DNA of 64,000 nt, from contig DIXM01000003.1 of NCBI GenBank assembly GCA_002436025.1, forward strand, positions 195,454 to 259,453. Reading direction: 5' to 3'. How positions within the stretch are numbered: the stretch's first letter is position 1; the number at the start of each line of letters is the position of its first letter. The DNA comes from a candidate division Hyd24-12 bacterium UBA6080 (GTDB lineage Bacteria; Fermentibacterota; Fermentibacteria; Fermentibacterales; JCC-6). Made by a program: the position numbers and the translations under genes. Positions 49,914 through 57,737 of the stretch are shown here, one piece after another. The notes beneath the pieces are model-generated. The model searched no databases. It was given only the letters and a program-made list of their open reading frames with translations, and was not told the origin of the DNA.

Positions 49914-51764
49914 ATGCATCTTCACAGGCGTCTCGGCCTCATACATGTTTTCTGTATCGCCTCCGGGGCGATGATCAGTTCAGGGATATTCGTCCTTCCC
50001 GGAATGGCCTTCGCCCAGGCGGGTCCGGCAGTCATGTTGTCCTACGCACTGGCGGCACTGCTTGCCGCTACCGGGCTTCTCAGCACCGCCGAGCTCTCCA
50101 CCGCAATGCCCAGGGCAGGCAGCGACTACTTCTTCATTACAAGGAGTGTGGGCCCTGCCTTCGGGACCATCGCGGGCGTCCTCAACTGGGTCTCCTTTTC
50201 CCTGAAAAGCTCATTTGCCCTGGTTGGCATGGCCGCCCTCATCCAGGTTCTCATGGGTGTGGACATGAGGGTGTCGGGGGTTCTACTGGGTCTGGCGTTC
50301 GTGGGCATCAACCTCGCCGGTGTGAAGGAAGCTGCGAGGCTCCAGGTCGCCCTTGTTATGGTTCTGCTCGGGCTCATGCTTCTGTATGTTTTCAGGGGGC
50401 TGCCCAACGTCAGCGCCGCCAGATTCGAGAATTTTTCTCCCGGAGGGATCAAGGCGATCTTTTCCACCGCGGGGCTTGTTTTCGTAGCTTTCGGCGGCCT
50501 GCTCAAGGTCGCCAGCATGGCGGAGGAAGTTAAGGACCCCGGGAAGACCCTCCCCAACGGGATGATCCTTTCGCTGGTGCTCGTGGGTTTGTTCTACGTG
50601 CTGATGGTTGGTGTCACCGTGGGCATCTCCGATCCATCGACCCTTGCCGTAACCCTTACCCCCATATCCGACGGGGCCGGTCTGCTGATGGGCCGGACGG
50701 GAGCAGTGCTCATCGGGGTGGCGGCCTCGCTTGCGTTCCTCACGACTGCAAATGCGGGCATCATGGCAGGTTCAAGGTATCTCCTCGCCCTGAGCCGGGA
50801 CGGCATTGTACCCGGGATACTCAGCCGCACCAGGGAGAAAACCGGAACCCCTCATGCAGCGATCCTTCTCACAGGCATCCTGGTCATCCTGCCGCAGTTC
50901 CTCGACCTCAAGACACTTGTCGAAGCCGCCTCTCTGGGGCTGATCCTCACCAACATGCTTTCGTTGGTCTCGGTGATCGTACTGCGCGAGAGCGGCATCC
51001 AGAACTACCGCCCCACATACCGGGCTCCCCTTTATCCGTGGCTGCAGATCGCCGGGCTCATCGGGTTCGGCTTCATCCTTATGGAGATGCAGGAGGACGC
51101 CTTCCTGATAAGCTCGGGACTGGCTGTCTTCGGGTTTTTGATCTACTGGTTCTACGGAAGGTCAAGAGCGATGCACGAGTCCGCCCTTCTCCACATCGTT
51201 CAACGCCTGACCTCAAGGGAACTGGTTTCGGGATTGATCGAGAGCGAGCTGAAAGAGATCATCCGCGAGAGGGACGGGATTGAGACGGACCGATTCGACT
51301 CGCTTGTCGAATCCTGCCCCGTTCTCGACCTCACCGGTCCCCACGCGAAGGATGATCTCTTCGGTCTCGCAGCCGATCTGCTTGGCTCAAGGATGAAAGT
51401 CGGTCCCGAAAGGGTTCTGGCGCTGCTTGTCGAGCACGAAGAGCTGAGTTCGACGGCAATCTCTCCTCACCTGGCCATCCCTCATCTTGTCATCGAAGGG
51501 TCTTCTTCGTTTGAAATCCTTATGGTGCGCTGCCTGGACGGCATATACTTCAGCGGGGAAGCGCCGGCTGTTCAGGCCGCGATCTTTCTCGCGGGCTCAA
51601 TGGGGGAGAGGAACTTCCACCTCAGAAGCCTTGCCGCAATCGCCCAGACGGTTCAACAGGACAATTTCGAGAAGATGTGGCGGAATGCCAGGGGCGAGCA
51701 GGCATTGCGGGACATCTTCCTTCTTGCCAGAAGGAGAAGGGAACCAGCCCCGTCTCAGCCGTAA
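49914..51764 (+). CDS. APC family amino acid permease fused to PTS EIIA-like domain
   Basis: A 616-residue fusion. Residues 1-415 form a 12-helix APC-type permease starting LGLIHVFCIASGAMISSGIF with the conserved TM1 break, and GNxxKVASMAEEVKDPGKTL near TM6. A cytoplasmic linker follows. Residues about 460-600 resemble PTS EIIA type 2 (PtsN-like), with ISPHLAIPHLVIEG where the first or second histidine aligns with the phosphorylated GxAxPH site, and FLAGSMGERNFHLRSLAAIA. Transport may be controlled by phosphorylation or by a nucleotide; no other PTS genes are in the window. The ATG at 49914 follows TTGGAGC. Confidence 0.83.
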   Translation: MHLHRRLGLIHVFCIASGAMISSGIFVLPGMAFAQAGPAVMLSYALAALLAATGLLSTAELSTAMPRAGSDYFFITRSVGPAFGTIAGVLNWVSFSLKSSFALVGMAALIQVLMGVDMRVSGVLLGLAFVGINLAGVKEAARLQVALVMVLLGLMLLYVFRGLPNVSAARFENFSPGGIKAIFSTAGLVFVAFGGLLKVASMAEEVKDPGKTLPNGMILSLVLVGLFYVLMVGVTVGISDPSTLAVTLTPISDGAGLLMGRTGAVLIGVAASLAFLTTANAGIMAGSRYLLALSRDGIVPGILSRTREKTGTPHAAILLTGILVILPQFLDLKTLVEAASLGLILTNMLSLVSVIVLRESGIQNYRPTYRAPLYPWLQIAGLIGFGFILMEMQEDAFLISSGLAVFGFLIYWFYGRSRAMHESALLHIVQRLTSRELVSGLIESELKEIIRERDGIETDRFDSLVESCPVLDLTGPHAKDDLFGLAADLLGSRMKVGPERVLALLVEHEELSSTAISPHLAIPHLVIEGSSSFEILMVRCLDGIYFSGEAPAVQAAIFLAGSMGERNFHLRSLAAIAQTVQQDNFEKMWRNARGEQALRDIFLLARRRREPAPSQP

Positions 51765-51784
51765 CACAACGTCAACGGCGCCCC

Positions 51785-52012
51785 TCACCAGCCCCGATTG
51801 CTATGACAGAAAGCATTACAGGGCTTTGTATTACTGGCGATAAGACCGAACTCCGATGAGCATTCAATGAACATCACCACGAAGATGAGCCCCAGCAGCA
51901 GGTAACCCGTATGGAGCTTTCCCGGGTACGGATCCATCAGCCTATCCGCGATCCGGTCGCTCATGGTGCGGACCCTTGAAGCGATGATCAACCCCGTGAG
52001 AAGAAACAGCAA
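51785..52012 (-). CDS. Possible small membrane protein or fragment
   Basis: A 75-residue frame with two hydrophobic segments (LLFLLTGLIIASRV and GYLLLGLIFVVMFIECSSEF) separated by a charged loop MSDRIADRLMDPYPGK. Codon third positions in the first 55 residues are GC-rich like neighbouring genes, but the last 20 residues look non-coding. The frame is open a little upstream without an ATG. This may be the remnant of a larger membrane protein or a short real gene. Confidence 0.35.
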   Translation of the reverse strand: MLFLLTGLIIASRVRTMSDRIADRLMDPYPGKLHTGYLLLGLIFVVMFIECSSEFGLIASNTKPCNAFCHSNRGW

Positions 52013-52033
52013 CGGCAGCAGGATCGAGCAAAA

Positions 52034-52050
52034 CCTGAGGTTACCTCAGG
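52034..52050. repeat. Short perfect inverted repeat
   Basis: CCTGAGG-TTA-CCTCAGG, a 7-bp perfect palindrome with a three-base loop in the gene-poor stretch between the permease and the secreted protein at 52332. It has no T-run. It could be an operator or the end of the small minus-strand frame's leader; its role is not evident. Confidence 0.45.
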
Positions 52051-52331
52051 GCGAGTATCCCACAGTGGGAATCGAGTGAGCGATGACTGTACAGAAGGCC
52101 CCGTATTTTTGTCTTCAATGTGAACAAATCGAAGGCACTTCCATGAAGACACCACGATTCGGTTATCATATTGACTTGACGCCGATGAATATTGATTTTC
52201 TATTTGAAAAGAAACGACTACCGCAATGGAATGATTGATACGCTTGGAACAGGCCGGACTTTTTACTTAACGAGTACTTTACAAGTTACGAAAACTACCA
52301 GGGAGTGAACCCGAAAGCAGAAAGGCATGCA
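52051..52331 (+). other. AT-rich upstream region, GC content shift
   Basis: This 281-base stretch holds no convincing gene. It is clearly AT-richer than the preceding 50 kb, with runs such as ATGAATATTGATTTTC and GGACTTTTTACTTAACG. TTGACG near 52179 followed 17 bases later by TCTATT is a weak promoter candidate for the secreted protein at 52332. It marks the left edge of the accessory surface-protein region. Confidence 0.5.
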
Positions 52332-52919
52332 ATGAAATACGCTGTTATCCTGACAGCCTCTTCTCTGGTCTTCGGTGTGACCCTTGCAGACTTCAGCGAC
52401 CACGATACGACTTTCGTTGTTGAGACTGCAATCCAGATAGCCAGTTCATTTACAATAACGTCCAACCCTCCATGGGAGCTTCTGGAGTTTTCGTATTGTA
52501 TTGATACCGAAGACTATGGTGTTATTCCAGGTCCTTCCATGATGCAGATCGGGATCGCAACCGGTGAATCCGAGCCAACTGACTACATTGTGCCAATGCA
52601 GGTGACCAGTTGGGGGCAGACCTCTTCAGGCCAATACCGGACAGTCAGTGTCGGACTTCCAGGCGTGCCCTACGACCCGGTGTGGATAGCGGATCCCTCG
52701 CAAACGTACTGGATCGTGCTGAAGATTAACTACATAGGTGGCTCGTACGCAAACATGGAGATCTGCGCCCACTCGGACGGTGGACACATGACATTGACCC
52801 GCCCCTTTGCCGGTGGCAGTTGGAGTGCACAGCCGAACCCCCAGAGTATCCTTCTGTTGGGGAACTCGGGTCAAAACCTTGAGAACTCCACCTGGGGCTC
52901 CATCAAGACAGCACTCTGA
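52332..52919 (+). CDS. Secreted protein with STWGSIK C-terminal tail
   Basis: A 195-residue exported protein: signal peptide (1-19, MKYAVILTASSLVFGVTLA), a beta-rich middle with VVETAIQIASSFTITS and TYWIVLKINYIGG, and the C-terminus ENSTWGSIKTAL. The tail matches those of the proteins at 56707 and 59565 and, more loosely, 14047. I chose the ATG at 52332 because the signal peptide begins there. Function unknown. The RCC1-like gene follows in the same direction after 87 bases. Confidence 0.68.
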   Translation: MKYAVILTASSLVFGVTLADFSDHDTTFVVETAIQIASSFTITSNPPWELLEFSYCIDTEDYGVIPGPSMMQIGIATGESEPTDYIVPMQVTSWGQTSSGQYRTVSVGLPGVPYDPVWIADPSQTYWIVLKINYIGGSYANMEICAHSDGGHMTLTRPFAGGSWSAQPNPQSILLLGNSGQNLENSTWGSIKTAL

Positions 52920-53006
52920 ACAATTGATCCGCCGGTGCCCCTTTTGTGCTTTATGCACCTGGTATCGAATACTATTTGTTGTGGCTCATCAGGAAGGGTT
53001 ATGTTG

Positions 53007-54221
53007 ATGAAGAAGCAATTCAAACCCGTGTTTGCCTTTGTCTCCCTTTTTCTTCTGACTGCATCTGCTCCCGGGCTTGCACAATGGAACGGCGAGATAG
53101 TTGCCTGGGGTCGAAACCACTACGGACAGTGCAACGTGCCCTATCCCAACACCGGCTTTGTCATGGTCGCCGCAGGAGGGAACCACAGCCTTGGTTTGAA
53201 GGAAGACGGCACCATCGTGGCATGGGGACTGAATGACTTCGGTCAGTGCGTTGTTCCATCTCCGAATACTGGGTTTGTTGCGATTGCAGGTGGATTGTTC
53301 TTCAGCCTTGGCTTGAAGGAAGACGGCAGCATTGTGGCGTGGGGGCAGAACAACAAGGGTCAGTGCAATGTTCCTTCACCGAACACCGGTTTCGTTGCCA
53401 TAGCTGCAGGAGCCATTCACGGTCTTGGCCTGAAGGAAGACGGTTCAATCGTGGCATGGGGCAGCAACGATGAGGGCCAGTGCAGTGTTCCCGCACCGAA
53501 CACAGGTTTCGTGGCGATAGCCGCAGGATCCATTCACAGCCTTGGCCTGAAGGAGGACGGCTCAGTCGTACCATGGGGAGACAACAGTGCCGGTCAGTGC
53601 AGTGTACCCCCACCGAACTCAGGTTTCTCTTCAGTTGCGGGAGGATGGGGGCACAGCCTTGGTGTGAAGTCGACCGGAGTCGTCGTAGCCTGGGGTTGGA
53701 ACGACCACGGCCAGTGCAACGTTCCTTCACCGAACAGCGGATTCGTTGCGGTAGAAGGGGGCACGGGGCACAGCCTTGGTCTGAAGGAAGACGGCTCAAT
53801 TGTTGCGTGGGGCAGCAACGATTACCTCCAGTGCAACGTACCTGATCCGAACGAGGGGTTCGTCGCGGTTTCCGGGGGCTGGTACCACAGCCTTGGTCTG
53901 AAGGCGAACGGCACTTCCGTCGAGGACGATGACCCGCCCGGGAACGTCCTGCAGATACACTCCGTAAGCCCCAATCCATTCAGCACCGGCACATCGGTGG
54001 TCTTCAACTCACCAGGCCTTTCGGGAGTGACCCTCGATGTCTACGACACCACCGGTCGCCTCGTGAACACCCTGAACCTCGGCAGCTCACCTGCAGGTTC
54101 GCACACAGCCACATGGGACGGCAGGGATTCACATGGAGCAGCACTGTCGACCGGTGTCTACTTAATCCGCCTGAACAGTGACGGTCAGCAGGCTTCCGCG
54201 AAGGTGGTGCTGGTGAGGTAA
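53007..54221 (+). CDS. Secreted RCC1-like repeat protein with FlgD/T9SS-type C-terminal domain (copy 1)
   Basis: A 404-residue exported protein. After a signal peptide (1-25) come about eight repeats of some 37 residues with the pattern HSLGLKEDGSIVAWGxN, GQCxVPxPNxGFVAIAAG, which is an RCC1-like propeller variant. The last 90 residues form a FlgD-like Ig domain of the kind used for type IX secretion: VSPNPFSTGTSV, DVYDTTGRLV, ending SAKVVLVR. A surface-attached or released propeller is likely; the ligand is unknown. I use the ATG at 53007, 8 bases after AGGAAGGG. Similar genes lie at 57738 and 63309. Confidence 0.82.
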   Translation: MKKQFKPVFAFVSLFLLTASAPGLAQWNGEIVAWGRNHYGQCNVPYPNTGFVMVAAGGNHSLGLKEDGTIVAWGLNDFGQCVVPSPNTGFVAIAGGLFFSLGLKEDGSIVAWGQNNKGQCNVPSPNTGFVAIAAGAIHGLGLKEDGSIVAWGSNDEGQCSVPAPNTGFVAIAAGSIHSLGLKEDGSVVPWGDNSAGQCSVPPPNSGFSSVAGGWGHSLGVKSTGVVVAWGWNDHGQCNVPSPNSGFVAVEGGTGHSLGLKEDGSIVAWGSNDYLQCNVPDPNEGFVAVSGGWYHSLGLKANGTSVEDDDPPGNVLQIHSVSPNPFSTGTSVVFNSPGLSGVTLDVYDTTGRLVNTLNLGSSPAGSHTATWDGRDSHGAALSTGVYLIRLNSDGQQASAKVVLVR

Positions 54222-54488
54222 CCCGGGGCTAACTGTCCTTGGGACCTGCGCTTATCCAGCCGCTTACAACCAGGTCAAGGCAGTCGTACCCGTCGCAGGG
54301 AAGCCAGGATTTATCCTCTGGAGCCCGCTGGTCGGCGGAAGCGGTGGCTCTGAGCAGCATTCCAACGTTTTTTCCCCGTACTCATTGCGGTGTTCCATCC
54401 CGGCCAGAGTGTGAATAATACATACACGGGGCCGGCATTTGGAATCCGCCGGGTGTTTCGGGTGTATCACCGACGCAGGGAGGATTGA

Positions 54489-55070
54489 ATGAACTGGGTC
54501 TTTGTTCTGCTGGCAGCGGTCGCCGTTGGAACCGCCTTCGGTGTCGGGCACGCCGGATTTCTGACAAATCCCATGAAGATGGTCAGGATGATGCACAGCG
54601 GCAGGGAGCGGCTGAGATCGCTCCTTGAGCGTGTGGAACGCGAGACCGCGCCCGACTACGTCATGGGCGCGATGTGCTACAGCACCGTCGCCCCGCCGGA
54701 CCGTGTCGAGTACATCTGCCCCGTGTGCGGAGAAAGGACCTTTTACGGTCAAAGCGAGGTGGCACGCATTCAGTGGGAGCTTCCGGCAATGAGAAGGATT
54801 GTGGAAGAGTGGAGAGGCAACGGCTTCTTCGAGGCGTCCATCGAGGAGACCTATTGCAGCAACTGCAACCCCGCTGATTCAACAGGTGAGACAAGGCTTG
54901 TGATAGCCTACTCCGAAGGTGATACGGTAAGGGTGGCCGTTGGCATGACCGATCTTCAGATGCTCACCGGGCTGCTGCACGGCGAACTCAGCTACGAGAC
55001 CAGCAACGAATCAATTGCGCCCCTGAAAGGCAACACAGAGAGGCTACGGGCAATACTCGGGATAGAGTAG
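54489..55070 (+). CDS. Zinc-ribbon membrane-anchored protein, paralog 1 of 3
   Basis: A 193-residue protein with an N-terminal hydrophobic anchor (about 3-24), an amphipathic helix rich in Arg (RERLRSLLERVERE), MGAMCYSTVAPPDRVEYICP leading to the pair CPVCGERTFYG (near 77), and a second pair EETYCSNCNP (near 121), together a probable four-Cys zinc ribbon. The C-terminal third is beta-rich (LVIAYSEGDTVRVAV) and ends LRAILGIE. AGGGAGG precedes the ATG. No family name was recognised. It is first in a tandem array with 55086 and 55690. Confidence 0.72.
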   Translation: MNWVFVLLAAVAVGTAFGVGHAGFLTNPMKMVRMMHSGRERLRSLLERVERETAPDYVMGAMCYSTVAPPDRVEYICPVCGERTFYGQSEVARIQWELPAMRRIVEEWRGNGFFEASIEETYCSNCNPADSTGETRLVIAYSEGDTVRVAVGMTDLQMLTGLLHGELSYETSNESIAPLKGNTERLRAILGIE

Positions 55071-55085
55071 TCCGGGAGGAGCGGC

Positions 55086-55670
55086 ATGAGTTGGATACAC
55101 ATTCTGCTGATCATCCTGTCCGCGGCGGGGATCGCCTTCGGTGTCGGGATGGGTACGGGAAACCACAGGTGTGCCAAAGGGGCGTTCCAACTTGTAAAGA
55201 GCCGCAGGGAAGACATCCGGCGACTTCTTGAAAGGGTCGAACTCGAGGAAGCTCCCGAGTATGTGTCTGGCGCAATGTGCTACGGACCGATGGCCTATCC
55301 TGAAAGGGCCGAGTACATCTGCCCCGTTTGCGGGGAGAGAACTTTGTACGGCTCACCGGAAGCATGGTTCCTTCAGAACGACATACACAACATGCGCAGA
55401 ATGGCTGAAGGTCTTTCGGAAACGGGGTACTTCGAGGCTTTTCTCGAGGAAACCTACTGCAGCTTCTGCAATCCCGGCGCTCAAGGCAGTGTGTGGCTGG
55501 TGATCGTGTACGAAGAGGGGGACACGGTCAGAACTGTCGTGAACCTTCAGGATCTGAGGATGGTGCAGGGTTTGCTGCGCGGCGGTCTTGTCTTTTCGGG
55601 CGAGACGGATAACCTGCTGCCCCTGAAGGACAGGGTGGACCGCCTCCGGACTATTCTGGGCATTGAGTAA
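55086..55670 (+). CDS. Zinc-ribbon membrane-anchored protein, paralog 2 of 3
   Basis: A 194-residue paralog of the preceding gene with the same plan: anchor with HILLIILSAAGIAFGVG, GAMCYGPMAYPERAEYICP, CPVCGERTLYG, EETYCSFCNP, VIVYEEGDTVRTVVN, and the ending LRTILGIE. It starts 15 bases after the previous stop with GGGAGGAG. The central Cys motifs and C-terminus are kept while the anchor and linkers vary, so the array arose by tandem duplication and has diverged. Confidence 0.72.
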   Translation: MSWIHILLIILSAAGIAFGVGMGTGNHRCAKGAFQLVKSRREDIRRLLERVELEEAPEYVSGAMCYGPMAYPERAEYICPVCGERTLYGSPEAWFLQNDIHNMRRMAEGLSETGYFEAFLEETYCSFCNPGAQGSVWLVIVYEEGDTVRTVVNLQDLRMVQGLLRGGLVFSGETDNLLPLKDRVDRLRTILGIE

Positions 55671-55689
55671 TGCCTGCAGAGGAGAACCC

Positions 55690-56277
55690 ATGAGCTGGAT
55701 GCACGTGTTGCTCGTCATCCTTTCCGCGGCGGGGATCGCATACGGCGTTGGACATGCAAGGTTGCAGAAGACCCCGACGAACATCGTAAGGTGGATCGAG
55801 AACGGCAGGGAAAGGCTCACTGAAATGCTCAACCGCCTGGAGAGAGAGCCCGAACCCAGGTTTATCATGGGAGCGATGTGCTATGAGCCGTGCGCCCCTC
55901 CCGAAAGGGCGGACTACATATGTGCGGTGTGCGGCGAAAGAACGATCTACGGCTATGTCGATGCAGAGACGGTGCAGTACTTTCTCCCCACCATGCGCAG
56001 ATTGACGGAGGAGATGGCGGGCAACGGTTTCTTTGAAGCCTCGCTCGAAGAAACCTATTGCAGCCGGTGTTTCCCCGGCGAAGAGACTGTGCGCGAGGTC
56101 AGGCTTTTACTGGTGTACACCGAGGGTGACACCGTGAGGACCTCTGTCACCATTCACGACCTTCAGATACTTAAAGGGTTTATTGCCGGGGAACTCTCCT
56201 ACACCAACAACCACGATGCCAGGCTGCCCCTGAGGGAACACGGCGACAGGCTGCAGGCGATCCTTGGGATCGAATGA
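55690..56277 (+). CDS. Zinc-ribbon membrane-anchored protein, paralog 3 of 3
   Basis: A 195-residue third paralog: anchor MHVLLVILSAAGIAYGVGHA, GAMCYEPCAPPERADYIC, CAVCGERTIYG, EETYCSRCFPGEE, LLVYTEGDTVRTSVT and the ending LQAILGIE. I start at the ATG at 55690, preceded by AGAGGAG; an earlier TTG would overlap paralog 2. Its stop overlaps an ATG (ATGA) that opens the short radical-SAM-like remnant at 56274. Confidence 0.72.
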   Translation: MSWMHVLLVILSAAGIAYGVGHARLQKTPTNIVRWIENGRERLTEMLNRLEREPEPRFIMGAMCYEPCAPPERADYICAVCGERTIYGYVDAETVQYFLPTMRRLTEEMAGNGFFEASLEETYCSRCFPGEETVREVRLLLVYTEGDTVRTSVTIHDLQILKGFIAGELSYTNNHDARLPLREHGDRLQAILGIE

Positions 56278-56420
56278 ACCGGATCGCGGTGCCCCCCTTG
56301 CTGCCATCCTTGGCGGTGCTTGAGTTCACCTGCATGAGCAACCACGCCTGCAGGTACAGCACGTGCCCCTGGGAATCCGGCGAGAACTTCCCTGGCCCGC
56401 ACTTCTCACCAGCCCCCTGA
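56274..56420 (+). pseudogene. Possible 5' remnant of a radical SAM gene
   Basis: A 48-residue frame whose ATG overlaps the stop of the third zinc-ribbon paralog. It reads VLEFTCMSNHACRYSTCPWE in its middle, very like the start of a radical SAM core (CNHACRYCxCPWE) but with Ser at two of the three expected cluster Cys positions. It ends at TGA after PHFSPAP and no continuation was found downstream. I read it as a decayed gene once cotranscribed with the paralogs; chance similarity remains possible. Confidence 0.35.
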
Positions 56421-56706
56421 AGGCGCAGAGAAGCATGTATGCCACCGAGGATAACCACACCCGCACCTGATCCGATCCCGCCAGTGGTTGCTGGCCGGAT
56501 GGTGAACAAGTCAACGGCTGCCTTTAGTGCGTTACTCCATCTCTGCACGGGCGCTGTGCACTATGGAGCGGACTCTGCAATTCAATGTTGAGATTTCCGG
56601 AAAAGGACTGAAACAAAGGCGCTGACCGGTGCCCGGGAGTGAATACTGATTCACGACAGCCCTCGCCTGAGATCTCCACCTGACGAACTGTCCTGACGTG
56701 CCGATC
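56421..56706. other. Intergenic stretch without recognised features
   Basis: Nothing convincing was seen on either strand. A frame in phase with the preceding remnant resumes after its stop but shows no family resemblance. The right end abuts the 3' end of the convergent secreted-protein gene at 56707. Confidence 0.5.
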
Positions 56707-57336
56707 CTAGATGAAGCTTCCCTTTATCGAACCCCAGGTGGACCTGTCCAGACCGGTTGTGCCGGAAATGATCATGAACACCCCGAACGGGGCGCCCCAG
56801 GTGGACTGGCTGCTCTGCCACGATTCCCCGTTGTTGATGCTGAAATAGCACTGGCTGTTCCAGCTCGGGATGTTGTTCCGGACCAGACATCCCACAGTGG
56901 TACTGCTCACCGCCTGGAAGCAGAACCAGCAGGGCTGGCCCGCGGCCAGCACCGGAGGATCAGTGATGGTCACGATCACGTGGTAAAAGTCCAGCCCCCA
57001 AACCGATAAACCGATGTCCTCGTAGACCACGTCGTCCTGGGTGCCGTTCCAGAAGAACAAACCCTCGGGCGACCCCGATTGGTCCAGCTGGAAACCGAAG
57101 TTGTACTCGTCCACTGAACCCGGCGGATTGAATCCCAGCCAGAGATCCACCTGGTACGGGATGAAATCCACCGTGGGATAACAATCCTCCGCGAGCATGT
57201 AACCCGGACCGCTCTCGCATCCGACTCCCGCAGAGTACCAGCCCGGGTAGGGCTGAGTCACCAGGACGTCGTCGTAGGCGGGAAGCATCGGGTTCGGGGA
57301 TAGGACCACGGTCGCAAGAAGAAGATACGTAAACAT
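56707..57336 (-). CDS. Secreted protein with STWGSIK C-terminal tail (duplicated cassette copy A)
   Basis: A 209-residue exported protein with a short signal peptide (about 1-12), then DDVLVTQPYPGWYSAGVGC, AEDCYPTVDFIPYQVDLWLG, EYNFGFQLDQSG and AGQPCWFCFQAV, a beta-sandwich-like pattern with conserved cysteines, and the C-terminus DRSTWGSIKGSFI. It is a close paralog of the gene at 59565. GGGAGG lies 6 bases before the ATG. It is transcribed away from the RCC1-like gene at 57738, with a duplicated intergenic element between. Function unknown. Confidence 0.75.
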   Translation of the reverse strand: MFTYLLLATVVLSPNPMLPAYDDVLVTQPYPGWYSAGVGCESGPGYMLAEDCYPTVDFIPYQVDLWLGFNPPGSVDEYNFGFQLDQSGSPEGLFFWNGTQDDVVYEDIGLSVWGLDFYHVIVTITDPPVLAAGQPCWFCFQAVSSTTVGCLVRNNIPSWNSQCYFSINNGESWQSSQSTWGAPFGVFMIISGTTGLDRSTWGSIKGSFI

Positions 57337-57680
57337 AAATTACCTCCCATCAATGATTTCCTTCCAATAACACAAGAATCGCCGATAGTCAATCCTCCGG
57401 CCCGACTCCCGGCCGTTCGCGCCTTCTGAAGCGCAAAGATGAACAGCAATTCGGTGAGCATGAATCATCCGTGGGTTGTGAGAACGCAAGCCCGTCAGAA
57501 AGTGATGCGATTGGGATCGGGGGGTGCCCCCCCCTTAATGGTGGTGAACCCAGTTGGCGAGGCGAATTGACCTGCGTTGGAGCTCACTACGCCACTGGAT
57601 GTGTTGAATCGTGGCACTGCGATAGATCTCTGGCATCTTGAAGGCGCTGTTCAATATCTGAGTAAGCGGTGATTGACATG
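57337..57680. repeat. Duplicated intergenic element, copy A
   Basis: This 344-base stretch resembles 60195-60548 along most of its length. Landmarks are GCGCAAAGATGAACAGCAAT near 57432, GTGAGCATGAATCATCC, GGGATCGGGGGGTG, TTGGCG(A)GGCGAATTGACC near 57554, GACCTGCGTTGGAGCTC and a terminal GATTGACATG with TTGACA at 57673-57678, 60 bases before the start of the RCC1-like gene. One frame reads RIDLRWSSLRHWM, a degraded match to RVDLRWNSLLPWL in copy B. No intact gene is present. Confidence 0.65.
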
Positions 57681-57737
57681 ATACTCCAGCGGGGAGCATG
57701 TTCATTCGGGACAAATGGAGTCCAAAGGGGGAGTGCC

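Noticed and set aside
53100..53900. Regularly spaced repeats considered as a CRISPR or minisatellite
   Set aside because: The repeats are in-frame units of about 111 bases that encode the RCC1-like blades, with no unique spacers.
56180..56548. Minus-strand open frame of 122 codons
   Set aside because: It overlaps the end of the third zinc-ribbon paralog and the radical-SAM-like remnant and shows no motif.
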